Below, piece by piece: positions 45,450 through 55,698 of a stretch of 64,000 nucleotides of DNA. A program made the translations under genes and the position numbers. The stretch lies in NCBI GenBank assembly GCA_030544215.1, contig JARZZO010000004.1:42335980-42399979 (forward strand). Direction: 5' to 3'. Source of the stretch: Zantedeschia hybrid cultivar (lineage: Eukaryota; Streptophyta; Magnoliopsida; Alismatales; Araceae). Each line of letters begins with the position of its first letter. The first letter of the stretch is position 1. The notes under the pieces are model-generated. The model ran no database searches. It was given only the letters and a program-made list of their open reading frames with translations, and had not been told where the DNA came from.

Positions 45450-47814
45450 TATAGTTTATTGGAAGAAAGGGCACAAGTGCTCTGCGTTTCATTTGTTATC
45501 AAGTAAACGACCGTCCATTAGGGCCAAGTGATGAGCTCAGTTGCTGTAGTTCTTGACGACCGCGTACGGTCCTTCCCAGTTTGGGGTTAGTTTTCATCTA
45601 GCTTCTAGCTGTCGGGAGGCATATATGCTTCGTAGCACGAGGTCTCCTGGCTGATAAACTGTCGTCCGTCGTCGGAGATGAGTACTAGGGGTACACCGAA
45701 CCTATATATAACATGCGAGAGAAAGAAGTTCCAAACGGTATCCTTCCTGATATTTGCCGTGGCCTCAGCCTCCGGCCACCGTGTGAAGTAGTTGATGGCG
45801 ACTATGACGAATTGCCTTTGCGCCGTTGTCTTGTGGAAAGGCCCAAGATATTGATGCCCTACATTACGAATGGTCATGGTTTAGAGATGGTGTGAAGCTC
45901 TTTGGGTAGGAGTCGAGGGATCAAGGTGTGTGCCTGACAAGTTGCGCACTTTCTGAAGTAGTCGATGTTGTCTCAAGCTAGAGTAGGCCACTAATATCCA
46001 TGGCGCAAGAGGATTCGGGCCAACGCTCGCTGGTAATTAGTCGTCCCCTAGGAAGGTGACGATAGGGTCGATCCAACATGGCTCTGGTTCAATTTGGGCA
46101 AGTTCCATCGGCTGAATGGCTGGTGTCGCCACGTCTTCGACGAAGATTGACTCGGAGGCCGACAATGTGGTAGAGGTGAGTTTCATTAGTGCGTCCACCC
46201 TTTGATTTTCTTCTCTCGGGACATGTGCGATGTCGAACTCTTCAAGGGTAGAGATTGTCTTCATAACCAACTCTTTATACCACCTCATGTTGGGATCTTT
46301 GGCTTCATTCTCGCCCTTAAGTTGTCAAACAATGAGCTGAGAGTCAGGGAATGCCTTGATCTATGTTGCCCTCAGGCGACATGCTACTCAGATTCCGGTG
46401 AGCAGTGCCTCGTACTTCGAGACATTATTCGTTATCTGAAATTGGAAACTAAGGGAAAACTGTAGGCCTTTGTTGTCGATGGTCTCTGGGGGACCAGAAT
46501 AAGACCCGCCCCACATTCGGAGATTTGTGACAATCTGTTAGTGTAAATCGACCACACAGGTTTGGGCCCGAGCTCGATCACTTGCTCCTACACAGGGAGG
46601 GTACACTCAGCCAGAAAATCGGCCAGGGCTTAGGCTTTAATGGCCATCCTCAGTCAATAGTAGACGTCGAACTCTGAGAGCTCGATTGCCTACTTTACCA
46701 TTCATCCTTAAGCATCCGGATGTTGGAGGAGCTGCCACAAGGGTAGTCAATGGACACTTCGATTGGATGGGCTTAGAAGTAAGGCTGCAACTTTCGGGTG
46801 GCTACCACGAAGGCCAAACTTATCTGCTGTGTGATAGTGTAGTTCTACCCCTTGTAGGACCTAGCTCACATAGTAGACCGGCCTCTGACTTCTCCTTCCT
46901 CCCTGACCAACACTGAGCTAACAGTGTAAGGGTAACAGAGAGGTAAAGGGAAAGAGACTCACCCGGTTGTGGTTTGGAGAGGACGGGCAGGGTAGCCAAA
47001 TATTGCTTCAATTCTTGGAATGCTTGGTGACATTCTGACGTCCAGTTGATGCATCCTTGGGCGTCGGGAGGATTTTCTTTCACTCGTAACAACTTGAAGA
47101 AAGGTAGGCACCACTTGGCGGCTCTTAAGTGAAATCAACTAAGGGCTACCAAGCACCCCGCCAGTCTCTAGACGTCATTAAGCCGTATCGGTGGCTCCAT
47201 TGATAATGTGACACTAATATTGTCGGGGTTGGCCTTGATTCCTCTATGGGTGACTAGGAAGCCTAGGAACTTGCCTGCGGTAACCTCGAAGGCACATTTG
47301 GTGGGATTGAGCTTCATGCTGTATCACCTTAGAGTGTTGAACATCTCCAAGAGATATTCTAAGTGCTCGTCAATGTGTTTGGATTTCACTAGGATGTCGT
47401 CTATATACACCTCCATGTTCTGCCCTAGCTACTTGTTGAACATTGAGTTGACGAGTCTCTGATATGTTGTGCCAACATTCTTTAATCCAAACGGCATGCG
47501 GGTGTAGCAGTATAACCCTATGTCGGTGATGAAAGTGGTGTGTTCTTCGTCCTCAGGGTTCATTTGAATCTGATGGTATCCCGAGAAGGCATCAAGAAAG
47601 TTGAGTTATTCATGACTGACCGTGGTGTTGATTAGTTGGCCAATGTCTGGTGGGGGGAAGCAGTATTTAGGGGTTGCTTTATTAAGATCATTAAAGTTGA
47701 TGCACATTCTCCACTTTCTAGAGGCTTTTTTCACCAGAACGATGTTGGCCACCCATACCGGGTATTGGGGATCTGGGATAACATCTGCATTCAATAAAGA
47801 AGTTACATGTTTTT
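45450..47814 (-). pseudogene. pol pseudogene of Tat-C (RT to integrase)
   Basis: Reading downward from 47814: RT (NIVLVKKASRKWRMCINFND at 47750), catalytic box VYIDDI intact at 47410-47393, RT/RNase H connection at 47092-46820 (NWTSECHQAFQELKQYLATL), remains of the second RNase H near 46290-46040 (VPREENQRVDAL), and integrase core at 45877-45605 (YLGPFHKTTAQRQFVIVAIN, ISDDGRQF). The C-terminal module near 45590-45460 (LTPNWEGPYAVV) follows directly after a deletion of the integrase segment with the third catalytic residue. Many frame changes. Confidence 0.8.
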
Positions 47815-48238
47815 TACAGTGTCCTGCTATTATGTAGTAAAATGACGCTTTCTTTGTTGGATCGATGAGAATTTTGGGTCTCTCTATTATTACAACTTTG
47901 TGATTGGCAAGAGGTTAAGAATTCTAAACTATAGTTCATAACACCAATCAAGTTTAGAATTTAATAGAATTGCTTGAGGGTATTGTACCTATTAGAAGTA
48001 AGTAAATCTTCATAATAAAAATTAGTACATATGGACTATTTAAAACTTATATGGTGAACTGAAGAAAATAGTCAAAGTCAAAGCGTTGACTTGAACAAGT
48101 TTTCCCTCACTAGTTACCATGAATAAGTTTATTAGAATTCTACTTGCCATAACTGGCTATCATGATGATGAGATAAAGGCAGTTGGATATTAAAATGAAT
48201 TCTTTCAATATGATTGAGGAAAAATGTGTATATGATAC
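47815..48238 (+). pseudogene. Ty1/copia pol fragment, left of Tat-B
   Basis: Degenerate but recognisable entry into a copia reverse transcriptase: LLEGIVPIRSK near 47970, the region that aligns with the YKARLVAKG block near 48060-48110, and a close match to the IRILLAIxAYxDYEI block near 48126-48175. It continues on the far side of Tat-B at 60990. The left edge abuts Tat-C. Confidence 0.6.
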
Positions 48239-49294
48239 TGATGTAGACTGGATCTATCATGACCGGATTCCGAGGCTGGAACCCGAAGAAGTGGATCCGA
48301 AGCCGGTTCGGATCGGTGTTACTGAGGCCCGACGGGGATCCGGAAGGCCGAAGAGGCGGAGGCGAAGACGAGGGTCCAAAGGCCGAAGGGCGCTTCGGTC
48401 GGTGCATGCTCGTCTCCGGGAAGTCGGGGCCGAGGCTCCTTCGGCGGGCGAAGGGGCGGCGCGGATGAAGCTCCTTCTGGCTGTACTGTCGACAGGCGAT
48501 GAAGCCGAAGCCGACGGTCTGAGGCCGGAAGGGTCTCGGACTCGGCTTGCTCTTGGATAGTGAGCCCAAAAAGCTCTTTCGCCGGTCGAGGGGACAGCGC
48601 GGGGCCGAGTCTCCTGTCGCAGGGCAGCCGTCGTACGGCGTCGAGACCCGGGAGAGGAGTCCGAGGTCGGCGGCCGAGACCGACTCGGGAAGGTCGGCGA
48701 TGATTCGAACCGAGCTCCTGCAGGAGGGAAAGAAGAAGAAAGACCGGTCAGCAGGAGTCCCGGGCTCTGGCCCTTAGGAACCCCCTCCGACGGTCAAGTT
48801 AGCTTCTGAAGATGATTCGATTCAGAAGGCAAGAAGTAGCTTTAATGCTATTTGGACCGTAGTCCTTAAGGGTCTCGGAGGCAAAGAGTTGCATACCTTT
48901 GACAATAAATAGCGGTGTATTTATAGTAGAGGATAGAGGTTGGTTAACGGTGGTAGCAGATATAGGACTATGTTTGGGCTTACTGGTAAACCGCCATAGT
49001 GCCTGATCCGCCACCGGAGTGGGCCGGACTCGGCTATCGGGCCGAAGGGGGTTGGGCCGCTGAAGGGCCGAAGCCTGCTGGGCCTTGGGCTGCCGTGCTG
49101 TTCCCGGGCCTTAGGCTGATGGGCTGCGGACGGGCCGAAGCCTGTTGGGCCGGGAGCGATGGTGCCGCTTATGGGGCCGAGGGCTGCTGGGCCGCTGATG
49201 GGCTGGAGGCTCCCGGAGGGCCTGATACTGCTGCTGTTGGGCTGAACGGGGTTTGGGCCTGCTCTAATGGGCCGAATTGGATTCTGCCTCATCA
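48239..49294 (-). repeat. 3' LTR of Tat-B
   Basis: Starts TGATGTAGACTGG and ends GCCTCATCA on the plus strand. A TATA box (minus-strand TATAAATA) is at 48918-48925. At four of seven sites that differ between the LTRs this copy has the T or A expected from CpG decay while the other keeps CG. A minus-strand open frame of 145 codons here is not conserved coding as far as I can judge. Confidence 0.95.
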
Positions 49295-49296
49295 CA

Positions 49297-49318
49297 TAGC
49301 CCCCCACTCTTGTCTTCC
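49297..49318 (-). promoter_or_regulatory. polypurine tract of Tat-B
   Basis: Minus strand reads AAGACAAGAGTGGGGGGCTA just before the LTR. It primes plus-strand DNA synthesis in LTR retrotransposons. Confidence 0.75.
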
Positions 49319-49906
49319 TCAGCTCTGAGATGGCGAGAGTATAGCCCGAAGCTGCCAAAAGAATATCATAACAGGTGTCTTACCCGAAGCTCTGTTCTCT
49401 TTTTACTGGGAAGAGGGTGCCCTCGGTCGGCCGAGGGCTACGCGGTTGCTTCGTCCCCGCTCGGAGTGGTGACGAAGGCTCAGAGCTACGAAGCCGAAGG
49501 GCCGAGCCCTCTGACTCGTGTCAGGCTCCATTAAATGGACGGGATGGCGCGTCGCCTCGCGAGGAAGCACGGGACACGCGTCGCGCATCCGGCCGCTCCG
49601 TCGAAAACACAAAAGGATCCTGACCGCTCACGGGTCGCGGATCGCCTCGGCTCTCTGCCCGAGGCTTCACTCGGATTGCCGCCTCTCTCATCTTCAGCGC
49701 ACGGATCGGGACATGTGGCGCGTATCCGGGCGGTCAGCCGAAGGGTCGGAGCGCCCTCGGCCGTTGATTGCTTCGCTGCAAGTCCCGGAGCCGGCCCGTC
49801 ATCATTGCCGAAGGATGGTGTACGTGGCGGGCATCTGAGAGGAGCGAGGGGACGAGCGGGACGATCTCGGCCGTTGGCTTCGGCGGGAGGCGCTTCGAGT
49901 GGGCTC

Positions 49907-49914
49907 TATAAATA
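49907..49914 (+). promoter_or_regulatory. internal TATA box for the antisense gene of Tat-B
   Basis: CTCTATAAATACAAGCC on the plus strand, 275 bases before the ATG at 50182. The same motif class and spacing occur in Tat-A (43318-43323). It lies outside the LTR, so the antisense gene has its own core promoter. Confidence 0.7.
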
Positions 49915-50181
49915 CAAGCCCTCAGCAGGGCACTGTTCTTCTTCATGCTGCTGCGCTTGCGTTTCCTCTGCGATCATCCAAGCTCTTCTTCCTTCTCCAG
50001 CGGAAAGCTAGCTTCCTGAAGGCTTCGTCCGAGCTTGCCGGCCACCGTGGGAAGGTCTCCATTCCTCGGAGCGCATCGCTGGTGGAGCTGGGAGGCTTGA
50101 GAAGCCGCACTCGGTTCAGGAGAGATTTTCTCCCCCTTCCTGCGAGTAAGCCCTAGCTTTCTTCCTTCCCTTCGTGGCCTT

Positions 50182-52727
50182 ATGGTCCGGGGTTCTTCCA
50201 GTGAGATTACTCCTTCGGACGAGGAGTACACTCCTTCCCACTCTCCGAGATCTCTTCTGTCAGATCCCCTCACCTCAGATTCCCCTGCCTCCGCGATGTC
50301 TGAAGAGTCCGAGGTCTCCGGGACTGAGGGGTCCGAGGCTTCCGGAGCAGAGGTTTCCGGGGCCGAGACCTCCGGGGCCGAGGCTTCCGGGGCTGAGTAC
50401 GCCGAAGAGGTCCGGAACCCAGGCCAGGCTTCCACTTCGGGACGCCGTCGTCCTGACATGGCTTCGGAAGCATCCTGCGCCCTTTCGGATGCAGAGGTTA
50501 TGCGCCTTGTTTCTTACTTCCAGCTCCCTTCCTGGATGACGGTCCTTCGGCCTGACTCCGCCACCCGGGCTAACACTTTCCGCCCGGGTTCCTTCTCTAT
50601 TTATGTTGATAGCTTCGAGGCGGGTTTCCGTCTTCCACTCCCCACCTTCGTCATCAACCTTCTCAGCTTCTACGGGCTGGCCCCGTCTCAGCTTTTTCCC
50701 AACTCCTGGCGCACCGTATACGGCTTCTTGAGCGTCTTTGCTCATGTAAAGATCCGCCCTTCCATCAATGTCTTCCGTTATCTCTTCAAAATCCAAAGGC
50801 AGGGGAAGTCCGAGTGGTACTGCTTCATCCCTCGGGTCGGCCGAAGCGTATTCTCCGGGAAGCCTTCGTCTATCCATGGCTGGAAGAGGAAGTTCGTCTT
50901 CGTCTCCCTGCCGGAGAAAGAGGAGAGCGTGTGGCCCTTCCCTACTGAATGGGCGCCGCTGGCCGCAGGCCTCTCGGATCCTCCTGTCCTCACCCCAGTC
51001 CAGAGCACCCTTGTGGGTCGCATCCAGATGAGGGCCCCGTACAACGTCTGGGGGCTTCTCAGCGCGTCGGAGCGTCTGGTGAACGCTGGGGTATGGCCGG
51101 ATCCTCGGTCCGATCCGGTGCAGGCCTTCCCCTACCTTCCTCCCGGGGAGACTCCGCGGGGCCGCGGAGGAAGGGCCGCCGCTCCTCTGGCCGAAGCTCT
51201 TCCGGCTGAGGATGCTGATGAAGTTTCGGCCGAGGGTAAGTCGGCTTTAAGTTTGTACTTGCTCACTGTTCTGTTTCTGACAGGCTCTTCTTGCTTGCAG
51301 CAATGGCCGATCTCGACGCCCTCCTCGATTGGATATCCGACCAGCGCGGTCCGGGCCGGGCACCGGCCCCGCAGGCGGCAGGCAGGTCCGGCCGAGGCGC
51401 TGGGGCTCCGAGGACCCGAGGCGGGGTCCCAAGGACTGCGGCCTCTACTGAGGGCCGTGCTGCTGCCTCCGCTCTCGAGAGGGAGCAAAAGTCCAAATTC
51501 GCCGCTCGAAGGGGCGGCCGAGTGTCGAAGCGCCCCCGGTTGGAAGGGGCTGTAGACGCGGAGGAGGCTCCGCTGGTCAGGAGGAGTGCCGAGGCCCGAA
51601 GGGCCGCGAGGCTGGTGTCTCCTGAGGCGCCGAGGGGCGATTCCCCTCCTGCTGTTTCGGCCGGGGCCGGTGACGAAGGCGCCGGGTCGCAGGCGCCCCG
51701 GGCGCAGCGCAAGTGGTGGTGCCCCGAACCGGGGATTTATGAGGACGAGAGTATGGAAGACTCGCAGACGTGCCTCCGTCTGCTCCGCAGTCTTACTCTC
51801 CCTTCGGCCTTTGAAGGGCTGAAGCGCCATTCGGTCATCGACTTGGCGGCGATGAGCACTCGGTTGTCGGTCCAGGTAATGAGCTTGAAGGTGCTTCAGT
51901 CGAGCTTTCCTTAGCTTTCTCTTGATTTTTCTTTTTTCTGATCATTGTTTGCTTTCGGCACCCAGGCTGCGGTGACGGGTAGCGTCCTGATGCACCATCA
52001 GGAGCAGCTCCGACTCCAGCTCCTGGAGGCCGAGAGGGAGTCAGACGGCTCGGGCGAGGGTACTTCGGTGGTGCCCGACATCGAGCCCTTAGTCGATGGG
52101 CTCGTAACCGCGAGTGCCCGGGCGCGGGCGCAGTTGGAGGAGAAGGCAGCTGAGGCCCGCGCTTCCGCCAAGGCCAAGGTGAAGGCCGAGGGGGAGCTCG
52201 CCGCGGCTCAGTCCGAGATCCGGGCCCTCAAGGTCCAGATTCAAGAGAAGGACTCCCGGCGGGCCTCGGAGAAGCGGCGACACGCCGAGGAGGTATCGGC
52301 GCTGAAGCAGGAGCTGGAGGAGGTGGCGGACATGGCCGTAGCTGATTACAAGGCCGGCCCGGACTTCACCGAAGAGATCATCCAAGCTCAACTGCTGGCT
52401 TCTTCCTCCGTCTTCGACCTCGGTTTGGCTGTCGCCCAGAGGGCCTGCCCGAGCGTCGATCTGACTGGGGTCTCCCTACCGAGGGGTGAGGAAGCCAAGG
52501 AGCTCCTGTCTTGGTGGCAGGGACTTATGGCCGAGAGGACCTCGACTCCTGCGCCGGATGATGAAGCTGCGCCCGCCGAGGGGGCCCCTGAGGAGGCTGT
52601 CCCTGAGGAGGCTGCCGCTGAGGAGGCTGCCGCCCTTGAAGCGGTGCAGATCGTCGACTCTCCCTCTCCCTCTCCCTCTCCGGGACAAGCCGCAGCCGAG
52701 GTGGAGGAGGCCGAAGCCGAAGAATGA
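50182..52727 (+). CDS. antisense spliced gene of Tat-B: transposase_28-like protein with coiled coil (796 aa)
   Basis: Three exons: 50182-51235, 51301-51875 and 51966-52727, with introns 51236-51300 (GTAAGT, TTGCAG; 65 bases) and 51876-51965 (GTAATG, pyrimidine tract, ACCCAG; 90 bases). Phases agree and no stop interrupts 2391 coding bases. Residues 1-95 are Ser/Glu-rich with SGAE repeats (about 45-72). Residues 100-260 hold the domain I assign to the putative gypsy-type transposon family PF04195 (VDSFEAGFRLPLPTFVINLL, LFPNSWRTVYGF, GWKRKFVFVSL). The middle is basic and Gly/Ala/Arg-rich. Residues 594-668 form a Glu/Ala/Lys coiled coil, and the C-terminus is acidic. It is transcribed against pol from its own TATA box. 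The role is unknown; such extra ORFs are described in Tat-lineage elements, and the name transposase is historical. Confidence 0.8.
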
Positions 52728-52743
52728 CGCGGGGATCTGCCCC

Positions 52744-52887
52744 GGTTTCCGCTTCTTCTTCTGTTGTAAGCCCTCGGCCAAGGGTATGGCTGGTTTACGC
52801 TTCTTCTTCTATCGTAAACCTCCGGCCAAGTATACGGCCGGCTTTTACTTCTTCTTCTGTTGTAAGCCCTCGGCCAGGGGTATGGCT
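52744..52887 (+). repeat. 48-bp tandem repeat, three copies, in the antisense 3' untranslated region
   Basis: Units at 52744-52791, 52792-52839 and 52840-52887, each with CTTCTTCTTCTGTTGTAAG and CTCGGCCA. A TGTAAATATAAGGAATGTTT stretch follows at about 52909-52930 and may hold the polyadenylation signal. Confidence 0.8.
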
Positions 52888-53319
52888 AGTTTTTGTACTT
52901 CCTTTTCTGTAAATATAAGGAATGTTTTCGGCTTTACCTTGGTGTTTGTGTATGATCGACCGAATATGGCCCTTCAGAAGCCTGAGATCCTGTCATCGTT
53001 CGCTATAGCTTGTAAGGCCGAGACCCGATGTAGGTTCGGATAGAATGTCGCCATAGTATTCGGCCGGGGCCTTTACTAACGTGGTCCACATGATCCGAAG
53101 GGACATCTTGTCGCTTCTGATGTATTTCGGGTGGCCGAAGCCACTCATGCTTCTGCTTGCGCGAACTTAGATATGCCATGCTGCTTCCCGAACCGGTATA
53201 CGTGGCCGGAACCACCTTCGGATCAAGGTATCGGCGGGCTTAGGAAGAATGCCATGTCGCTCCTGATACGGTTTGCATGGACTTGGAAAGAATACCATGC
53301 CGCTCCCGATACGGTTTGC

Positions 53320-54327
53320 ATGGCCGAAGCCACTCCCGGTACGGTTTACACGGACTTAGAAAGAATACCATGCCGCTCCCGATACGGTTTGCATGGCCGA
53401 AGCCACTCCCGGTACGGTTTACACGGACTTAGAAAGAATAACATGCCGCTCCCGATACGGTTTGCATGGCCGAAGCCACTCCCGGTACGGTTTACACGGA
53501 CTTAGAAAGAATACCATGCCGCTCCCGATACGGTTTGCATGGCCGAAGCCACTCCCGGTACGGTTTACACGGACTTAGAAAGAATACCATGCCGCTCCCG
53601 ATACGGTTTGCATGGCCGAAGCCACTCCCGGTACGGTTTACACGGACTTAGAAAGAATACCATGCCGCTCCCGATACGGTTTGCATGGCCGAAGCCACTC
53701 CCGGTACGGTTTACACGGACTTAGAAAGAACACCATGCCGCTCCCGATACGGTTTGCATGGCCGAAGCCACTCCCGGTACGGTTTACACGGACTTAGAAA
53801 GAATACCATGCCGCTCCCGATACGGTTTGCATGGCCGATGCCACTCCCGGTACGGTTTACACGGACTCAGAAAGAATACCATGCCGCTCCCGATACGGTT
53901 TGCATGGCCGAAGCCACTCCCGGTACGGTTTACACGGACTTAGAAAGAATACCATGCCTCTCCCGATACGGTTTGCATGGCCGAAGCCACTCCTGGTACG
54001 GCTTACACGGACTTAGAAAGAACACCATGCCGCTCCCGATACGGTTTGCATGGCCGAAGCCACTCCCGGTACGGTTTACACGGACTTAGAAAGAATACCA
54101 TGCCGCTCCCGATACGGTTTGCATGGCCGAAGCCACTCCCGGTACGGTTTACACGGACTTAGAAAGAATAACATGCCGCTCCCGATACGGTTTGCATGGC
54201 CGAAGCCACTCCCGGTACGGTTTACACGGACTCAGAAAGAATACCATGCCGCTCCCGATACAGTTTGCATGGCCGAAGCCACTCCCGGTACGGTTTACAC
54301 GGACTTAGAAAGAATACCATGCCTCCT
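53320..54327. repeat. 73-bp tandem array, about 14 units
   Basis: Exact 73-base period, with units starting at 53320, 53393, 53466 and so on to 54269. Each unit has two related halves, one with CTCCCGGTACGGTTTACACG and the other with CTCCCGATACGGTTTGCATG. Units differ by only a few substitutions, so homogenisation is recent. A decayed lead-in starts at about 53130. The array lies between the stop of integrase (54382, minus strand) and the end of the antisense gene (52727, plus strand). Because 73 is not a multiple of 3, all three frames give repeated 61-aa frames, which I do not regard as genes. Confidence 0.97.
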
Positions 54328-54381
54328 GATAAAAGAAGTCTTTATTCATACTCTTCGGCTGTAAGCCTGGGGAAAAGTGAC

Positions 54382-55698
54382 TTACACATAATAACGCCGA
54401 AGGCGCTCAACATTCCAGGTGCGAGGGAGAGGCTGGCCCGAAAGGGTCTCCAACCGATAAGCTCCACGCCTGATCACCTCCCTGACCCGATAGGGCCCCT
54501 CCCAGTTGGGGGCAAGTTTTCCTGAGGCTTCGGCTGGTTTGGAAGCATGAGCGTTCCTCAACACGAGGCTCCCTACTTCAAAGCATCGGGGCTTTACTCG
54601 GGTGTTGTGGTACTTCGCCATGCGCTGTTGATAAGCGGCCAGCCGGATACGAGCCTTGTCTCGGGTCTCTTCAATGAGGTCCAAGTGGTCTTTCAGACCT
54701 TCTTCGTTGGCCTCCGGATCGTAAGCAACGACCCTGGGAGAGGGAAGGCCGATCTCCACCGGAATAACGGCCTCTATGCCATAGGCCATGCGAAAGGGAG
54801 TTTCGCCGGTGGGGGTTCGGCTTGTCGTCCGATAAGCCCACAGAACACTTGGCAGCTCCTCTACCCATCGGCCCTTAGCTTCGCCGAGGCGGGTTTTCAA
54901 TCCCTGTAGGAGGCTTCGGTTAACGACTTCGACTTGGCCGTTTGTTCGAGGATGCGCCACCGAAGTGAATTTGTGGAGTATGCCGAAGCTGGCGCAGTTG
55001 TCGCTGAACCGCCGGCTGTCGAACTGCTTCCCATTGTCAGAAATGATGGCCCGAGGGATGCTGAACCGGCAAATGATGGACTTCCAGACGAAGTTCCAAG
55101 CATTGTTATCGGTTATTGCCGCGAGGGGTTCGGCTTCGACCCACTTAGTGAAATAATCTACCGCCACGATGAGGAATTTTCTCTGGCCGGTGGCGACGGG
55201 AAAAGGCCCCAAGAGGTCGATCCCCCACTGAGCGAAAGGCCAGGGGTCGGATAAGGGGGTAAGAAGGGCGGCTGCCTGGTGGATGAGGGAGCTATACCTC
55301 TGGCACTGGTCACAGCGCCGTACGAGGGCTAAAGCGTCCTCTCGGAGTGATGGCCACCAGTAGCCTTGCCTTAGAAGCTTGTGAGCCAAGGCCCTTCCTC
55401 CCGCATGCGCTCCGCATACCCCTTCATGGACTTCCTTTGTGGCGTAGTCGGCTTCAGCTGGGCCGAGGCACCGCAGCAGTGGTCGGCCGAAGGATTTCTT
55501 GTACAGGACCCCGTCCAGAAGAAGAAAGTGGGATGAGCGCTGTCGAATGTGCTTTGCCTCCTTCGGATCTGGCGGGACTTCTCCTTGGAGAAGGAAAGCG
55601 ACGAGGGGGGTCTTCCATGTCTCGGCCTCGGCCTCAGCGACTTGCATGGCTTTGGTTTCGCCGTGGCTTGGTTCGGCGAGCTCCTCGACGAGGATCAT
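54382..55698 (-). CDS. integrase of Tat-B (438 aa)
   Basis: Catalyses insertion of the cDNA into host DNA. Zinc-binding His/Cys set at H91, H98, C129, C132. Catalytic core D161 (WGIDLLGPFP), D221 (IISDNGKQF), E257 (TNGQVEVVN): the second spacing is exactly 35 residues, as in active integrases. A GPY-type C-terminal module follows (LAPNWEGPYRVREV), ending at RRYYV. No internal stop. Its ATG overlaps the TGA of the upstream pol frame, across a 20-base homopolymer, so it was probably once part of the same polyprotein, as in relatives, where linker and integrase are continuous. Confidence 0.92.
   Translation of the reverse strand: MILVEELAEPSHGETKAMQVAEAEAETWKTPLVAFLLQGEVPPDPKEAKHIRQRSSHFLLLDGVLYKKSFGRPLLRCLGPAEADYATKEVHEGVCGAHAGGRALAHKLLRQGYWWPSLREDALALVRRCDQCQRYSSLIHQAAALLTPLSDPWPFAQWGIDLLGPFPVATGQRKFLIVAVDYFTKWVEAEPLAAITDNNAWNFVWKSIICRFSIPRAIISDNGKQFDSRRFSDNCASFGILHKFTSVAHPRTNGQVEVVNRSLLQGLKTRLGEAKGRWVEELPSVLWAYRTTSRTPTGETPFRMAYGIEAVIPVEIGLPSPRVVAYDPEANEEGLKDHLDLIEETRDKARIRLAAYQQRMAKYHNTRVKPRCFEVGSLVLRNAHASKPAEASGKLAPNWEGPYRVREVIRRGAYRLETLSGQPLPRTWNVERLRRYYV

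Larger units (their letters stand above)
31833..47814 (-). mobile_element. Tat-C: old Tat-lineage Ty3/gypsy remnant, interrupted by Tat-A
   Basis: Minus-strand retrotransposon in two parts, 31833-33304 and 44559-47814, separated by the complete Tat-A insertion, whose flanks are GTTCC and GTTCA. Left part: the 3' LTR and the antisense-gene side. Right part: tandem repeats, end of integrase, RNase H and RT. The element is cut at about 47814 in RT, where copia sequence begins, so gag and the 5' LTR are gone. Across the Tat-A gap the plus strand reads ATAATGAAATAAAGAGAATG near 44580, which resembles the 3' untranslated end of the antisense gene in Tat-B (near 52910). Confidence 0.7.

Noticed and set aside
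53320..54327. CRISPR-like array or a family of 61-aa repeat proteins
   Set aside because: The whole 73-bp unit is repeated with no unique spacers, and the genome is a plant. The 61-aa frames arise because the 73-base unit is read in each frame in turn.
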